From positions 538,001 through 602,000 of the forward strand of contig NZ_CP042593.1 of NCBI RefSeq assembly GCF_007995155.1: DNA of 64,000 nucleotides, in the 5' to 3' direction. This stretch comes from Cytobacillus dafuensis (GTDB lineage Bacteria; Bacillota; Bacilli; Bacillales; Cytobacillaceae). A model generated the notes under the pieces. It saw only the letters and a list, made by a program, of their open reading frames with translations, did no database searches and was not told the origin of the DNA. A program made the translations under genes and the position numbers. Below are positions 8,779 to 17,596 of this stretch, piece after piece; position 1 is the first letter of the stretch; every line of letters begins with the position of its first letter.

Positions 8779-10125
8779 ATGAATGCGAATCAACAGGTGA
8801 GTATGCAAGCAACAGGGTCTAACCCACAGACATTACGAAAATCTCCTGATATGTGGAAATTTTTCATTTATAGTTTTATTGGAGCATTTATGTTTTTCGT
8901 TCCTGTCACCATTGGGGAGAAAAACTCCATTATGCTTGACCACATTGTTTCCTATATTCAAACACATGCTGCACCGGCATTGCCATACTATGCCTTAATC
9001 ATTATTGCAGCAGGCTCTATCTATCCATTTCTATCTGGAACATGGAAAAAGTCGACGGTTAATATCATTTTTTCTATGTTTAAGGTCATTGGTTTATTTG
9101 TGGGGATTATGCTTGTATTTAATTTCGGACCAGCATGGTTATTTGATCCTTCAATGGGACCGTTTCTTTTCAATAAGCTTGTGGTACCAGTTGGTTTGCT
9201 AGTGCCAATTGGCGCAGTGTTTCTGGCACTTCTTGTCAGTTATGGTCTGTTGGAATTTATCGGCGTCCTTATGCAGCCTGTTATGCGCCCTGTCTGGAAA
9301 ACTCCGGGGAGATCAGCTATTGACGCAGTTGCCTCATTCGTCGGCAGCTATTCACTTGGATTGCTAATCACGAACCGGATTTATAAAGAAGGAAAATACA
9401 CAGCAAAAGAAGCGGCCATTATTGCAACAGGATTCTCAACCGTTTCCGCTACATTCATGGTCATTGTTGCCAAAACATTAGGCTTAATGGATATGTGGAA
9501 CACCTATTTTTGGGTGACGCTTGTTGTTACATTTTTAGTCACAGCCGTTACGGTAAGAATTTGGCCTTTATCTAAAATGAAGGATGAATATTATGAGGGG
9601 TCAACACCACAGCCAGAGGTAAAAGTAAGCGGCCGTCGATTTGCAAGAGCATGGGAAGAAGCAAAGGCAACAGTTGCTGCTTCGCCTACCTTGTTTGATA
9701 ATATTAAGACAAATTTAAAGGACGGCTTGCTAATGGCAATGGCCATTTTGCCATCCATTTTGTCTATTGGGTTATTAGGACTAGTCCTTGCAGAATATAC
9801 ACCATTATTTGATTGGCTCGGCTATATTTTCTATCCTTTTACAGCATTGCTTCAATTGCCAGAACCTATGCTGGCAGCAAAAGCAAGTGCACTTGGAATT
9901 GCAGAAATGTTTTTACCGGCCCTATTAGTTACGGAGTCAGCATTAATTGTTAAATTCGTTATTGCCGTTGTATCCGTTTCTTCTATTATCTTTTTCTCAG
10001 CAGTTGTTCCGTGTATCGTTTCAACTGAGATTCCAATCTCCATTCCAAAGCTTGTTGTGATTTGGATACAGCGAGTTATTTTAACCATTATTTTCGTAAC
10101 GCCGATTGCATATTTGATTTTATAA
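8779..10125 (+). CDS. YjiH family membrane protein (nucleoside-recognition Gate domains)
   Basis: 448-residue polytopic membrane protein with roughly ten hydrophobic segments. It resembles YjiH proteins with two Gate (nucleoside recognition) domains, seen in segments such as VASFVGSYSLGLLITNRIYK and its echo KASALGIAEMFLPALL. The transported compound is not established for the family. Start ATG 8779 has GGGGAGGAG about seven bases upstream; the frame is open further up inside hutG. As the last hut operon gene before a terminator it may move a hut substrate or product, which is inference. It is not the APC-type HutM permease. Confidence 0.75.
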   Translation: MNANQQVSMQATGSNPQTLRKSPDMWKFFIYSFIGAFMFFVPVTIGEKNSIMLDHIVSYIQTHAAPALPYYALIIIAAGSIYPFLSGTWKKSTVNIIFSMFKVIGLFVGIMLVFNFGPAWLFDPSMGPFLFNKLVVPVGLLVPIGAVFLALLVSYGLLEFIGVLMQPVMRPVWKTPGRSAIDAVASFVGSYSLGLLITNRIYKEGKYTAKEAAIIATGFSTVSATFMVIVAKTLGLMDMWNTYFWVTLVVTFLVTAVTVRIWPLSKMKDEYYEGSTPQPEVKVSGRRFARAWEEAKATVAASPTLFDNIKTNLKDGLLMAMAILPSILSIGLLGLVLAEYTPLFDWLGYIFYPFTALLQLPEPMLAAKASALGIAEMFLPALLVTESALIVKFVIAVVSVSSIIFFSAVVPCIVSTEIPISIPKLVVIWIQRVILTIIFVTPIAYLIL

Positions 10126-10140
10126 AAGAATTTAACAGAA

Positions 10141-10180
10141 AGAGGAAGATGGCTATAAAAGTCAGCTTCCTCTTTTTCTT
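10141..10180 (+). terminator. Terminator of the hut operon
   Basis: AGAGGAAG and CTTCCTCT form the stem base around an imperfect upper stem, followed by TTTTCTTTT. It lies 15 bp after the YjiH-like gene and marks the end of the hut transcription unit. Confidence 0.85.
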
Positions 10181-10248
10181 TTCAACTGTAGTAGAAAATG
10201 TTATAACGAAAGATAAGGTTGATAGCGTTAAAGGAGGAGTGGTTAAAC

Positions 10249-11031
10249 ATGAAGTGGAAGGTTGGATGTATCCAAATGGATATTATTTTCGGTGAGCCAA
10301 AGCGAAATATGGAGCTCGCTGAAAAATGGTTTGAGAAAGCAGCCAGTGAGAATTGCACGGTTGTCGTTCTCCCAGAACTGTGGACGACGGGATACGACCT
10401 AACACGTTTAAATGAAATTGCTCATGAAAAGGGAGAGAAGATTATTCAATTCCTTCAGCAGCAAGCTAAAAGGCATGGAATGCATATTATTGGCGGGTCT
10501 GTAGCTAACCAAACGGCTGATGGAGTTTTAAATACGATGTACGTAGTAGACAAGGAGGGCAGGCTTGTCCATGAATATAGCAAGCTTCATCTATTCCAGC
10601 TGATGGATGAGCACTTATATTTGAAAGCAGGGCAAGATGAGGCCTTGTTTATGATAGAGGGCGAAGGGGCAGCGAGTTTTATTTGCTATGATATTCGCTT
10701 TCCAGAATGGATGAGAAAGCCGATTTTAAAAGGAGCAAAAATGATGTTTGTGGTGGCCGAATGGCCAGAGCCAAGATTGGATCACTGGCGAACGCTATTA
10801 AGGGCTCGTGCAATTGAAAATCAGAGCTATGTCATTGCTTGTAATCGAAGTGGTCAGGACAAGAACAACAAATTTGCTGGCCATTCTATGATTATCGATC
10901 CATGGGGAGCGGTCATCGCAGAGGGAAGCGATCAAGAAGAGCTTGTTACTGGCGAGGTTGACTTAGATGAAATCGATTCGATTCGAAACAGAATTCCTGT
11001 TTTTGACGATCGCAGGCCAGATCGTTACTGA
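10249..11031 (+). CDS. Carbon-nitrogen hydrolase family protein (nitrilase superfamily)
   Basis: 260 residues with the Glu-Lys-Cys triad of the nitrilase superfamily: PELWTTGYDL (Glu near 43), KLHLF (Lys near 115) and FICYDIRFPE (Cys near 148). Length and pattern fit the omega-amidase type, such as the MtnU-like proteins of Bacillus that hydrolyse 2-oxoacid amides. ATG 10249 lies 11 bases after AAGGAGG; a longer frame from 10219 lacks a better site. It sits behind the hut terminator and before dsdA. Substrate is uncertain. Formamide from HutG is a conceivable but unsupported alternative. Confidence 0.82.
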   Translation: MKWKVGCIQMDIIFGEPKRNMELAEKWFEKAASENCTVVVLPELWTTGYDLTRLNEIAHEKGEKIIQFLQQQAKRHGMHIIGGSVANQTADGVLNTMYVVDKEGRLVHEYSKLHLFQLMDEHLYLKAGQDEALFMIEGEGAASFICYDIRFPEWMRKPILKGAKMMFVVAEWPEPRLDHWRTLLRARAIENQSYVIACNRSGQDKNNKFAGHSMIIDPWGAVIAEGSDQEELVTGEVDLDEIDSIRNRIPVFDDRRPDRY

Positions 11032-11093
11032 GAATTAGGTCCTTTCTTTTAAACATTGAGTAATTAAAAAAATGCAGAAAAGAGATGATTTAG

Positions 11094-12446
11094 ATGAAAA
11101 CAGACGTTATTCATGGGAAATCGATAGATGACTGGAAAAATGAATTTCCGTTGCTATCTGATATGACGGAGCTAAAAGAAGTATTTTGGATGAATCCGAA
11201 GTATAAATTTACTGAAGATCCTTCTTCGTTAACGATGGAGGATGTCAGGGATGCAGAAGCTAGACTTGCTCGATTTGCTCCATATATAGCAAAGGTTTTT
11301 CAAGAAACAGCAAAAGATAATGGATTTATTGAATCACAGCTTGTCTCCATTCCAAAGATGCAAGAAAGAATAGAGAAATTCTATCTAAATGAGTTACCCG
11401 GTCAATTATTATTAAAATGTGATAGTCATCTCCCAATTTCAGGTTCGATCAAGGCAAGAGGCGGAATTTATGAGGTATTGAAATACGCCGAGGAGTTGGC
11501 ATTAAAGCATCAAATACTAACATTGGAAGATGATTATTCCCGATTAGCCGAGCCTGATTTTACAGAATTTTTTTCGGGCTATTCCATTGCTGTCGGCTCC
11601 ACAGGGAATTTGGGGTTAAGCATTGGCATTATGAGTGCGAAGCTTGGTTTCAAGGTGTTTGTTCATATGTCAGCTGACGCCAAACAGTGGAAAAAAGATT
11701 TGCTGCGAGAAAAAGGTGTGACCGTAGTAGAGCATGCATCGGATTTTAGTGAAGCTGTTGCTCAAGGGAGAAAGCAGGCTAGTGACGATCCTAATATGTA
11801 TTTTGTCGATGATGAAAGCTCGAAGCATCTTTTCCTTGGCTACTCAGTAGCAGCTCTCCGTTTGAAGAAGCAGCTAGAGGAACAGAATAGGAGGGTGGAT
11901 GAAGAGCATCCTTTATTCGTTTATTTGCCTTGTGGAGTAGGAGGCGGACCAGGCGGAGTCACATTCGGACTTAAGCTTGTATTTGGAGATAACGTCCATT
12001 GCTTCTTCGTAGAGCCAACCCATTCTCCATGTATGCTGCTAGGCTTAATGACCGGGCTTCATGATGAAGTAGCGGTTCAGGACTTTGGTATTGATAACAA
12101 AACGGAAGCAGACGGACTTGCAGTAGGACGACCATCTGCATTTATTGGAAAAGTAATTGAAAATAAGATTAGTGGCATTAGCACTGTCGAGGATGAAAAA
12201 CTATTTACTCTCTTGACTATACTTGCTGATACGGAGGAAATTTTCCTAGAGCCATCAGCTCTTGCGGGTTTTTCTAGCTATGTAGAATTATTCAGCTCGG
12301 AGGCGGGGAAGGAGTATTTGAGAAATCATATTCTGGATACTCATTTGAAAAATGTAACACACATCATCTGGGGAACAGGTGGAAGCATGGTTCCTGAGAG
12401 AGAAATGAAGCAGTACTATGAAAGAGGAAAACGAACAATCGGTTAG
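11094..12446 (+). CDS. dsdA: D-serine ammonia-lyase (D-serine dehydratase)
   Basis: PLP enzyme of fold type II converting D-serine to pyruvate and ammonia. 450 residues, full length. SGSIKARGG near residue 118 contains the PLP Lys. [11 protein letters not shown] near 167 and [11 protein letters not shown] near 281 form the phosphate-binding loops. ATG is preceded by a weak AGAAAAGAGATGA site. The end overlaps the open frame of the next gene, which suggests coupled expression. No dsdC/dsdX-type regulator or permease is adjacent. Confidence 0.93.
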   Translation: MKTDVIHGKSIDDWKNEFPLLSDMTELKEVFWMNPKYKFTEDPSSLTMEDVRDAEARLARFAPYIAKVFQETAKDNGFIESQLVSIPKMQERIEKFYLNELPGQLLLKCDSHLPISGSIKARGGIYEVLKYAEELALKHQILTLEDDYSRLAEPDFTEFFSGYSIAVGSTGNLGLSIGIMSAKLGFKVFVHMSADAKQWKKDLLREKGVTVVEHASDFSEAVAQGRKQASDDPNMYFVDDESSKHLFLGYSVAALRLKKQLEEQNRRVDEEHPLFVYLPCGVGGGPGGVTFGLKLVFGDNVHCFFVEPTHSPCMLLGLMTGLHDEVAVQDFGIDNKTEADGLAVGRPSAFIGKVIENKISGISTVEDEKLFTLLTILADTEEIFLEPSALAGFSSYVELFSSEAGKEYLRNHILDTHLKNVTHIIWGTGGSMVPEREMKQYYERGKRTIG

Positions 12447-12480
12447 TTGTTTCAAAATCAAGATAAAGGGGATTAAATCG

Positions 12481-13692
12481 TTGGATAGCAAGCTATTTTA
12501 CAAGGATTCATATATAAAGTCTTTCACAGCAGATTTACTTAAACAGGAGAAGGATGACCAAGGCAGATGGTATGTTGTATTGGATAAGACAGCATTTTAT
12601 CCAACTGGAGGAGGACAGCCCTATGATACTGGCACTCTGAATGATGTGAAGGTCCTCGATGTGGAAGAAATAGACGGTGAAATCCGCCACTATGTAGAGA
12701 GAAATTTAAGTGATTCTGCTAACTTAATTGCTGGTGAAATTGATTGGGGCAGGCGCTTTGACCATATGCAGCAGCATGCGGGACAGCATATCTTAACGGC
12801 AGCTTTTGTAGAATTATTCGGAATGGAAACGATTAGTTTTCATCTTGGAAAAGAATTTTTAACGATTGATTTAAATTGCGAAGAGCTTACAGAAGAACAA
12901 GCTTGGGAAGCGGAGAAATTAGCGAATCAAATAATTTTAGAAAATCGGCCAATTGAAACAAAATGGGTAACAGAAGACGAGATTTCCAGCTATCGCCTGA
13001 GGAAGCAGCTGGCAGTATCCGAAAATATCCGTCTTGTTATCATTCCTGATTTTGATTATAACGGATGCGGTGGGACACATCCGAAATCAACGGCAGAAGT
13101 GGGATCTATCAAAATCTTGGACTGGGAGAGACAGAAAAAGAAAATTCGTATTCAGTTTGTTTGCGGAGGGCGTGTACTAACTCAGCTTCATCAAAAGCAA
13201 AGAGTAACGAAAAGTCTAACAGAGCTATTAAATGCACCGGAACAAGAGCTTGCGGCAGCAGCAAAACGGCTCATTGACCATGGGAAAAATATTGAAAAAT
13301 CACTAGAAGAATTACAGGGAGCCCTACTAGAGTATGAAGCGAAGGAGCTGCTTGGGAAAGCTCGACAATCAGATGGCTGGAAAATGATTAGTGAGGTTTT
13401 TCAAAATCGGTCCATTCAGGAGCTTCAAAAGCTAGGGCGTTCCATTACGGCTCATTCTGCTGAAGTATTAGTAATCTTAGTTAATGAAATAAATGAAAAA
13501 CTTCAATTTGTCTGTGCGAAAGGGTCCAATCCCCCAATCAGTATGAAGAAGCTAAGCGGCGAATTGCTGCCTTTGATTAATGGAAAAGGCGGAGGAAACG
13601 ACATATTTGTACAAGGTGGCGGAGAAGCGCTGATAACAGGTGAGGAGCTTCTTCAACATGCACTTGAGAAGGTAAAGCAGGAGCTTAAATAA
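12481..13692 (+). CDS. Alanyl-tRNA editing protein, AlaX type with DHHA1 domain
   Basis: 403 residues homologous to the editing and C-terminal parts of alanyl-tRNA synthetase. These proteins deacylate tRNA-Ala mischarged with serine or glycine. Zinc ligands are visible as HAGQHILTAAF (His-x3-His near 100) and CGGTHPKST (Cys and His near 198). The C-terminus (NGKGGGNDIFVQGGGE) is a DHHA1 domain. The frame is open from 12418 inside dsdA. TTG 12481 has AAAGGGG nine bases upstream and I prefer it. The pairing with D-serine dehydratase suggests a shared link to serine handling, which is inference. Confidence 0.88.
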   Translation: MDSKLFYKDSYIKSFTADLLKQEKDDQGRWYVVLDKTAFYPTGGGQPYDTGTLNDVKVLDVEEIDGEIRHYVERNLSDSANLIAGEIDWGRRFDHMQQHAGQHILTAAFVELFGMETISFHLGKEFLTIDLNCEELTEEQAWEAEKLANQIILENRPIETKWVTEDEISSYRLRKQLAVSENIRLVIIPDFDYNGCGGTHPKSTAEVGSIKILDWERQKKKIRIQFVCGGRVLTQLHQKQRVTKSLTELLNAPEQELAAAAKRLIDHGKNIEKSLEELQGALLEYEAKELLGKARQSDGWKMISEVFQNRSIQELQKLGRSITAHSAEVLVILVNEINEKLQFVCAKGSNPPISMKKLSGELLPLINGKGGGNDIFVQGGGEALITGEELLQHALEKVKQELK

Positions 13693-13844
13693 TTAATAAA
13701 ATATTTAGAAAAATCAAATAAAGTAGTTGTCAGCCTGCCTCTGTTGTATTACAATCCATATAAGGGCTATGCATTACAATGAATGTTTATGTTATCCACA
13801 TAAACACCTCATGTAATATCCTTGCTCTGCAGGAGGCATTTTTT

Positions 13845-14162
13845 ATGTTTCAGCCGAATACGGTTTATATTATTGGAGATAGTAAAACATCCTTGAATAA
13901 TCCAATCATGCAAAAGTATAATGGCTTCTTTATCGGGCTTGTGATTGATAGGGATACAGATAGAATTGTCGATGCAGAATGCTCAGCAACGATTGCTTTG
14001 ACCTCCTTATTTATTAAATCATTGTTCGTTGGGAAATCCATTTTAGAAGTGGATCGGATGATCGAGGAGATTGAACACCGTTATTTTGGCTCATCGCAAA
14101 AGGCTTTAATGGTTGCATTTAAGAATGCAAATATTAAATATACACAAATATTGAATAAATAA
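13845..14162 (+). CDS. DUF3870 domain-containing protein
   Basis: 105-residue small soluble protein of a conserved family of unknown function. Typical features are TVYIIGDSKT near the N-terminus, CSATIALTS near 48 and RYFGSSQKAL near 84. ATG 13845 lies six to seven bases after AGGAGG. The frame extends 66 bases further upstream without a ribosome site. It is 152 bp after the AlaX gene and followed by its own terminator, so probably monocistronic. No mechanism can be assigned. Confidence 0.8.
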   Translation: MFQPNTVYIIGDSKTSLNNPIMQKYNGFFIGLVIDRDTDRIVDAECSATIALTSLFIKSLFVGKSILEVDRMIEEIEHRYFGSSQKALMVAFKNANIKYTQILNK

Positions 14163-14188
14163 GCTGCTTTTTCTGTTTGGTGCAGATG

Positions 14189-14240
14189 AAATCCAGCTGT
14201 TAGAGATTGATTGTTTTTCTCTGACAGCTGGATTTTTTAC
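14189..14240 (+). terminator. Terminator after the DUF3870 gene
   Basis: AAATCCAGCTGTTAGAGA pairs with TCTCTGACAGCTGGATTT over 18 positions with one G-U pair, followed by a T run. It is a very strong intrinsic terminator separating this gene from the dpp region. Confidence 0.9.
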
Positions 14241-14249
14241 ATTTACACG

Positions 14250-14495
14250 TTAAGAAAGTATAAATTGCCAGCCAGAAGATGATTCGACGTAGTAGCCAAT
14301 TTTAGGAATTAAGTACGACGGACAGGACAAGGAGGGCTTCGATAGCATTCACATCGCACGAAGGAAAAGCGATAGCTTTTACGAGGATGTCCTAGTCGGG
14401 CGAATGCCACAGGACGTGGCATGTATGAGCGCGATAAGTGCAACTACGCCTCTGTCTTCGCCTTTCCAAGGCTCGCCAATCTGCGAGTTTTCTTT
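14250..14495. repeat. Dispersed repeat R3, copy 1
   Basis: Begins TTAAGAAAGTATAAATTGCC and ends near GGCTCGCCAATCTGCGAG. It shares most of its length with 32669-32887. The copy holds an internal hairpin TGCCACAGGACGTGGCA at 14405-14421, a module also present in other repeats here. It is non-coding. From 14496 to 14651 I see only AT-rich unique sequence, with no gene. Confidence 0.78.
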
Positions 14496-14651
14496 AAAAA
14501 CCGCTAGAAAAATAACTTTGCTTTAAGTCTATTGTTGAAATTGCCTGTGGGGTGTACGGACAAATTTTTGAAACGCCCTTTGGAGCATTTTTTGAACGCT
14601 TGCCTCATAGGCTTTTCTAAAAACAGCATTATGGTTTAACAAGGAAAAAAT

Positions 14652-14838
14652 TAGGCTGTGTTAAAGCTTTGTGTTAATAATGCTATTTTGTTGTTGATTG
14701 GAGCGGAAGGCGCGAGACTCCTGCGGGAAAAGCGAGTCAAAGGGAGACCCCGCAGGAGCGATAGCGACGAGGAGGCTTCCGGACCGCCCGCGGAAAGCGA
14801 GTGCCTGCAGCGGAAATCAACAGGGGAGTTTAACAAAG
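14652..14838. repeat. Dispersed GC-rich repeat R1, copy 1
   Basis: Terminal arms TGTTGATT and AATCAACA enclose CTCCTGCGGG and CCCCGCAGGAG inverted repeats and a GC-rich core (GAGGCTTCCGGACCGCCCGC). Copies also lie at 20452-20695 and 49930-50108. It ends 28 bp before the dppA start, so any dppA promoter lies within or beyond it. Open frames across it on both strands are composition artefacts. Confidence 0.85.
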
Positions 14839-14866
14839 TAAAAAATTTAAAAATGGGGGTCTAAAT

Positions 14867-15691
14867 ATGAAGTTATATGTATCTGTCGATATGGAAGGAA
14901 TTACGGGCTTAGCTGATCACACACATGTTGACTCTTCTAAGCATAACTACGAACGAAGCCGCATGATTATGACAGAAGAAGCGAATCATGTCATAACAGC
15001 AGCATTTGATCAAGGATGCTCAGAAGTAGTTGTGAATGATAGCCATTCGAAAATGAATAATCTGTTAATAGAAAAGCTTCACCCTGAAGCTCAAGTAATA
15101 GTAGGAGATGTGAAGCCGTATTCCATGGTGCAAAATTTGGATTCTACTTTTACGGGGGCTATGTTTATAGGCTACCATGCTAGAGCTTCGATGAGAGGAG
15201 TTATGTCCCATTCGATGATTTTTGGTGTCCGAAACATGTACATCAATGATGTAGCTGTCGGTGAGATGGGGCTTAATGCATACGTTGCCGGCTACTATGG
15301 TGTTCCTGTATTAATGGTAGCAGGTGATGACCGGGCGGCAATGGAGGCCAAACAGCTTATACCGAATGTAACGACAGCTGTTGTAAAGGAAACGATTACT
15401 CGTTCAGCGGTTAAATCTTTAACACCTGCAAAGGCTGGTGAGCTTTTAAAGGAAAAAACAGCTGAAGCCTTAAACAATAAAAATCTCGTCAAACCGCTTG
15501 TTCCACCTGATCATCCACTATTAAGAATTGAATTTGCCAATTTCGGACAGGCGGAATGGGCAGGTCTCATGCCTGGAACGGAGATTGAGGAAAACACAAC
15601 GATTGTTCGTTATCAGGCAAAGGACATTCTTGAAGCTTATAGAGCAATGCTTGTCATGGTTGAATTAGCAATGAGAACTTCATTCTGTTAG
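14867..15691 (+). CDS. dppA: D-aminopeptidase DppA (M55 family)
   Basis: Zinc-dependent, self-compartmentalising D-aminopeptidase acting on D-Ala-D-Ala type peptides. 274 residues, the same length as B. subtilis DppA. All five metal ligands of the family are at the expected positions: Asp8 and Glu10 (VDMEG), His60 (NDSHS), His104 (GYHAR) and Glu133 (VGEMG). The catalytic His115 is also kept. ATG follows a GGGGG site. It is first in a cluster ordered exactly like B. subtilis dppABCDE-ykfABCD, which supports a role in cell-wall peptide use. Confidence 0.96.
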   Translation: MKLYVSVDMEGITGLADHTHVDSSKHNYERSRMIMTEEANHVITAAFDQGCSEVVVNDSHSKMNNLLIEKLHPEAQVIVGDVKPYSMVQNLDSTFTGAMFIGYHARASMRGVMSHSMIFGVRNMYINDVAVGEMGLNAYVAGYYGVPVLMVAGDDRAAMEAKQLIPNVTTAVVKETITRSAVKSLTPAKAGELLKEKTAEALNNKNLVKPLVPPDHPLLRIEFANFGQAEWAGLMPGTEIEENTTIVRYQAKDILEAYRAMLVMVELAMRTSFC

Positions 15692-15704
15692 GAAGTGTTA
15701 TCTG

Positions 15705-16637
15705 ATGACTACATACATTGTAAAGCGCCTCATTGCCATGCTCATCACACTTTGGCTCATCATTACGTTAACTTTTTTCCTCATGCATGCCGTACCAGGT
15801 TCTCCTTTTAACGAGGAAAGGGCAACAAACGAAACCGTTCAAAAGAACCTGGAAAAATTCTATCATCTCGACAAACCGCTCTATGTTCAATACGGAATGT
15901 ATTTGAAATCTGTCGTAACCTTTGATTTTGGACCATCAATTAAAAAATCATCGCAAACTGTCAATGAAATGCTTGGAAGGGGATTTCCGGTTTCATTCGA
16001 GCTTGGCATCGTGACTTTAATCGTTGCGGTTATTTCAGGAATTGCACTCGGTGTTATTGCAGCTCTTCGCCATAATGGCATTATCGATTATGTAGCGATG
16101 ACGATAGCCGTTCTTGGTATATCGATTCCAAACTTTGTTATGGCCACACTGCTTATTCAAGTAATCGCAGTTAAATGGGGAATACTTCCGGTCGCTACAT
16201 GGGTAAGTCCAAAGCATATGATTCTCCCGACTTTAGCACTTGCAACTGGTCCAATGGCGATTATAGCAAGGCTGACTCGTGCGAGCATGCTCGAAGTATT
16301 AACACAGGACTATATAAGAACAGCGAAAGCAAAGGGCTTATCACCAGTGAAAATTGTGTTTAAACATGCACTGCGAAATGCATTATTGCCAGTTGTTACG
16401 GTGCTAGGCTCTCTTGCAGCCAGCATCTTAACAGGAACATTTGTGATTGAGAAAATATTTGCGATTCCAGGAATGGGAAAGTATTTCGTTGAGAGTATTA
16501 ACCAACGCGACTACCCAGTTATCATGGGGACAACCGTTTTTTACAGCACGATTTTAATCATGATGCTATTTTTAGTAGATATTGCTTATGGCATCCTCGA
16601 CCCTCGAATTAAGCTGCATAAAAAGGAGGGAATCTAA
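15705..16637 (+). CDS. dppB: Dipeptide ABC transporter permease DppB
   Basis: 310-residue inner-membrane permease of the oligopeptide/dipeptide ABC family with about six membrane helices. MTTYIVKRLIAMLITLWLII is the typical start. The cytoplasmic loop that contacts the ATPases is around residues 195-235 (DYIRTAKAKGLSPVKI and KHALRNALLPVVT). It begins 13 bp after dppA and is followed directly by dppC. Substrates by context are di- and murein peptides. Confidence 0.93.
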   Translation: MTTYIVKRLIAMLITLWLIITLTFFLMHAVPGSPFNEERATNETVQKNLEKFYHLDKPLYVQYGMYLKSVVTFDFGPSIKKSSQTVNEMLGRGFPVSFELGIVTLIVAVISGIALGVIAALRHNGIIDYVAMTIAVLGISIPNFVMATLLIQVIAVKWGILPVATWVSPKHMILPTLALATGPMAIIARLTRASMLEVLTQDYIRTAKAKGLSPVKIVFKHALRNALLPVVTVLGSLAASILTGTFVIEKIFAIPGMGKYFVESINQRDYPVIMGTTVFYSTILIMMLFLVDIAYGILDPRIKLHKKEGI

Positions 16638-17591
16638 ATGGAATTAAGAAAACAGCCAGAACGTCATATAGCACCAGATATCCCTGATGAATGGTTTGTT
16701 GCGAAAGCGAGTAATCAGGCAGAAGCGGAGGCAGTTGTTCGGCCAAGCTTGAGCTATTGGCAGGATGCTTGGCTGCGTCTTTTAAAGAATAAATTAGCCA
16801 TGGCGGGGTTAGCTTTTCTTATTCTGCTTACCTTTATGGCCATCTTTGGACCGATGATGTCTCCTCATGATATGACCGAACAAAAGCTTGTGAATCAGAA
16901 CCTGCCTCCATCCAGCAAGCATTGGTTTGGAACAGATGAGTTGGGACGGGATGTATTTTCCCGAACATGGTTTGGGGCTCGGATCTCTTTGTTTGTTGGA
17001 ATTGTTGCTGCATTGATTGATTTCATCATCGGTGTTGTTTATGGGGGAGTCGCTGGCTATAAAGGCGGCAAAGCAGATCATGTCATGATGAGGATCGTGG
17101 AGATTTTATACGGACTGCCGTATTTGCTCATTGTGATATTAATCAGTGTTGTTATGGGGCCAGGACTGTTTACCATCATTTTTGCCCTTACTATAACCGG
17201 ATGGATCGGGATGGCAAGGATTGTGAGAGGTCAGGTTCTGCAAATAAAAAACTATGAATTTGTATTAGCATCCAAGACATTTGGAACGAAAACATCAAGA
17301 ATTATAAGGAAAAACCTGCTCCCAAACACTATGGGTCCTATCATCGTGCAAATGACATTAACCGTTCCATCCGCTATTTTTGCAGAGGCATTTCTAAGCT
17401 TCCTTGGCTTGGGGATTCAGCCTCCATTTGCAAGCTGGGGATCAATGGCAAGTGATGGTTTATCTACTATTCTATCAGGACATTGGTGGAGGCTCTTTTT
17501 CCCTGCGCTCTTTATTTCTCTGACGATGTTTTCATTTAATGTGCTTGGAGATGGACTCCAGGATGCACTTGATCCGAAGTTAAGGAGGTAA
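16638..17591 (+). CDS. dppC: Dipeptide ABC transporter permease DppC
   Basis: 317-residue partner permease with the N-terminal extension and OppC_N helix typical of DppC/OppC. HWFGTDELGRDVFSR near residue 92 is a family hallmark. The EAA-type loop is near residues 205-240 (NYEFVLASKTFGTKTSRI). It starts on the base after the dppB stop. dppD follows after 5 bp. Confidence 0.93.
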   Translation: MELRKQPERHIAPDIPDEWFVAKASNQAEAEAVVRPSLSYWQDAWLRLLKNKLAMAGLAFLILLTFMAIFGPMMSPHDMTEQKLVNQNLPPSSKHWFGTDELGRDVFSRTWFGARISLFVGIVAALIDFIIGVVYGGVAGYKGGKADHVMMRIVEILYGLPYLLIVILISVVMGPGLFTIIFALTITGWIGMARIVRGQVLQIKNYEFVLASKTFGTKTSRIIRKNLLPNTMGPIIVQMTLTVPSAIFAEAFLSFLGLGIQPPFASWGSMASDGLSTILSGHWWRLFFPALFISLTMFSFNVLGDGLQDALDPKLRR

Positions 17592-17596
17592 ACATC

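Noticed and set aside
14651..14864. Short open frames across R1 on both strands (also 49916-50160)
   Set aside because: The same frames appear wherever R1 occurs and follow from its GC-rich palindromic sequence; no ribosome site or family resemblance.
14496..14866. CodY box or cre upstream of dppA
   Set aside because: No good match to AATTTTCWGAAAATT or to the cre consensus was found between the repeats.
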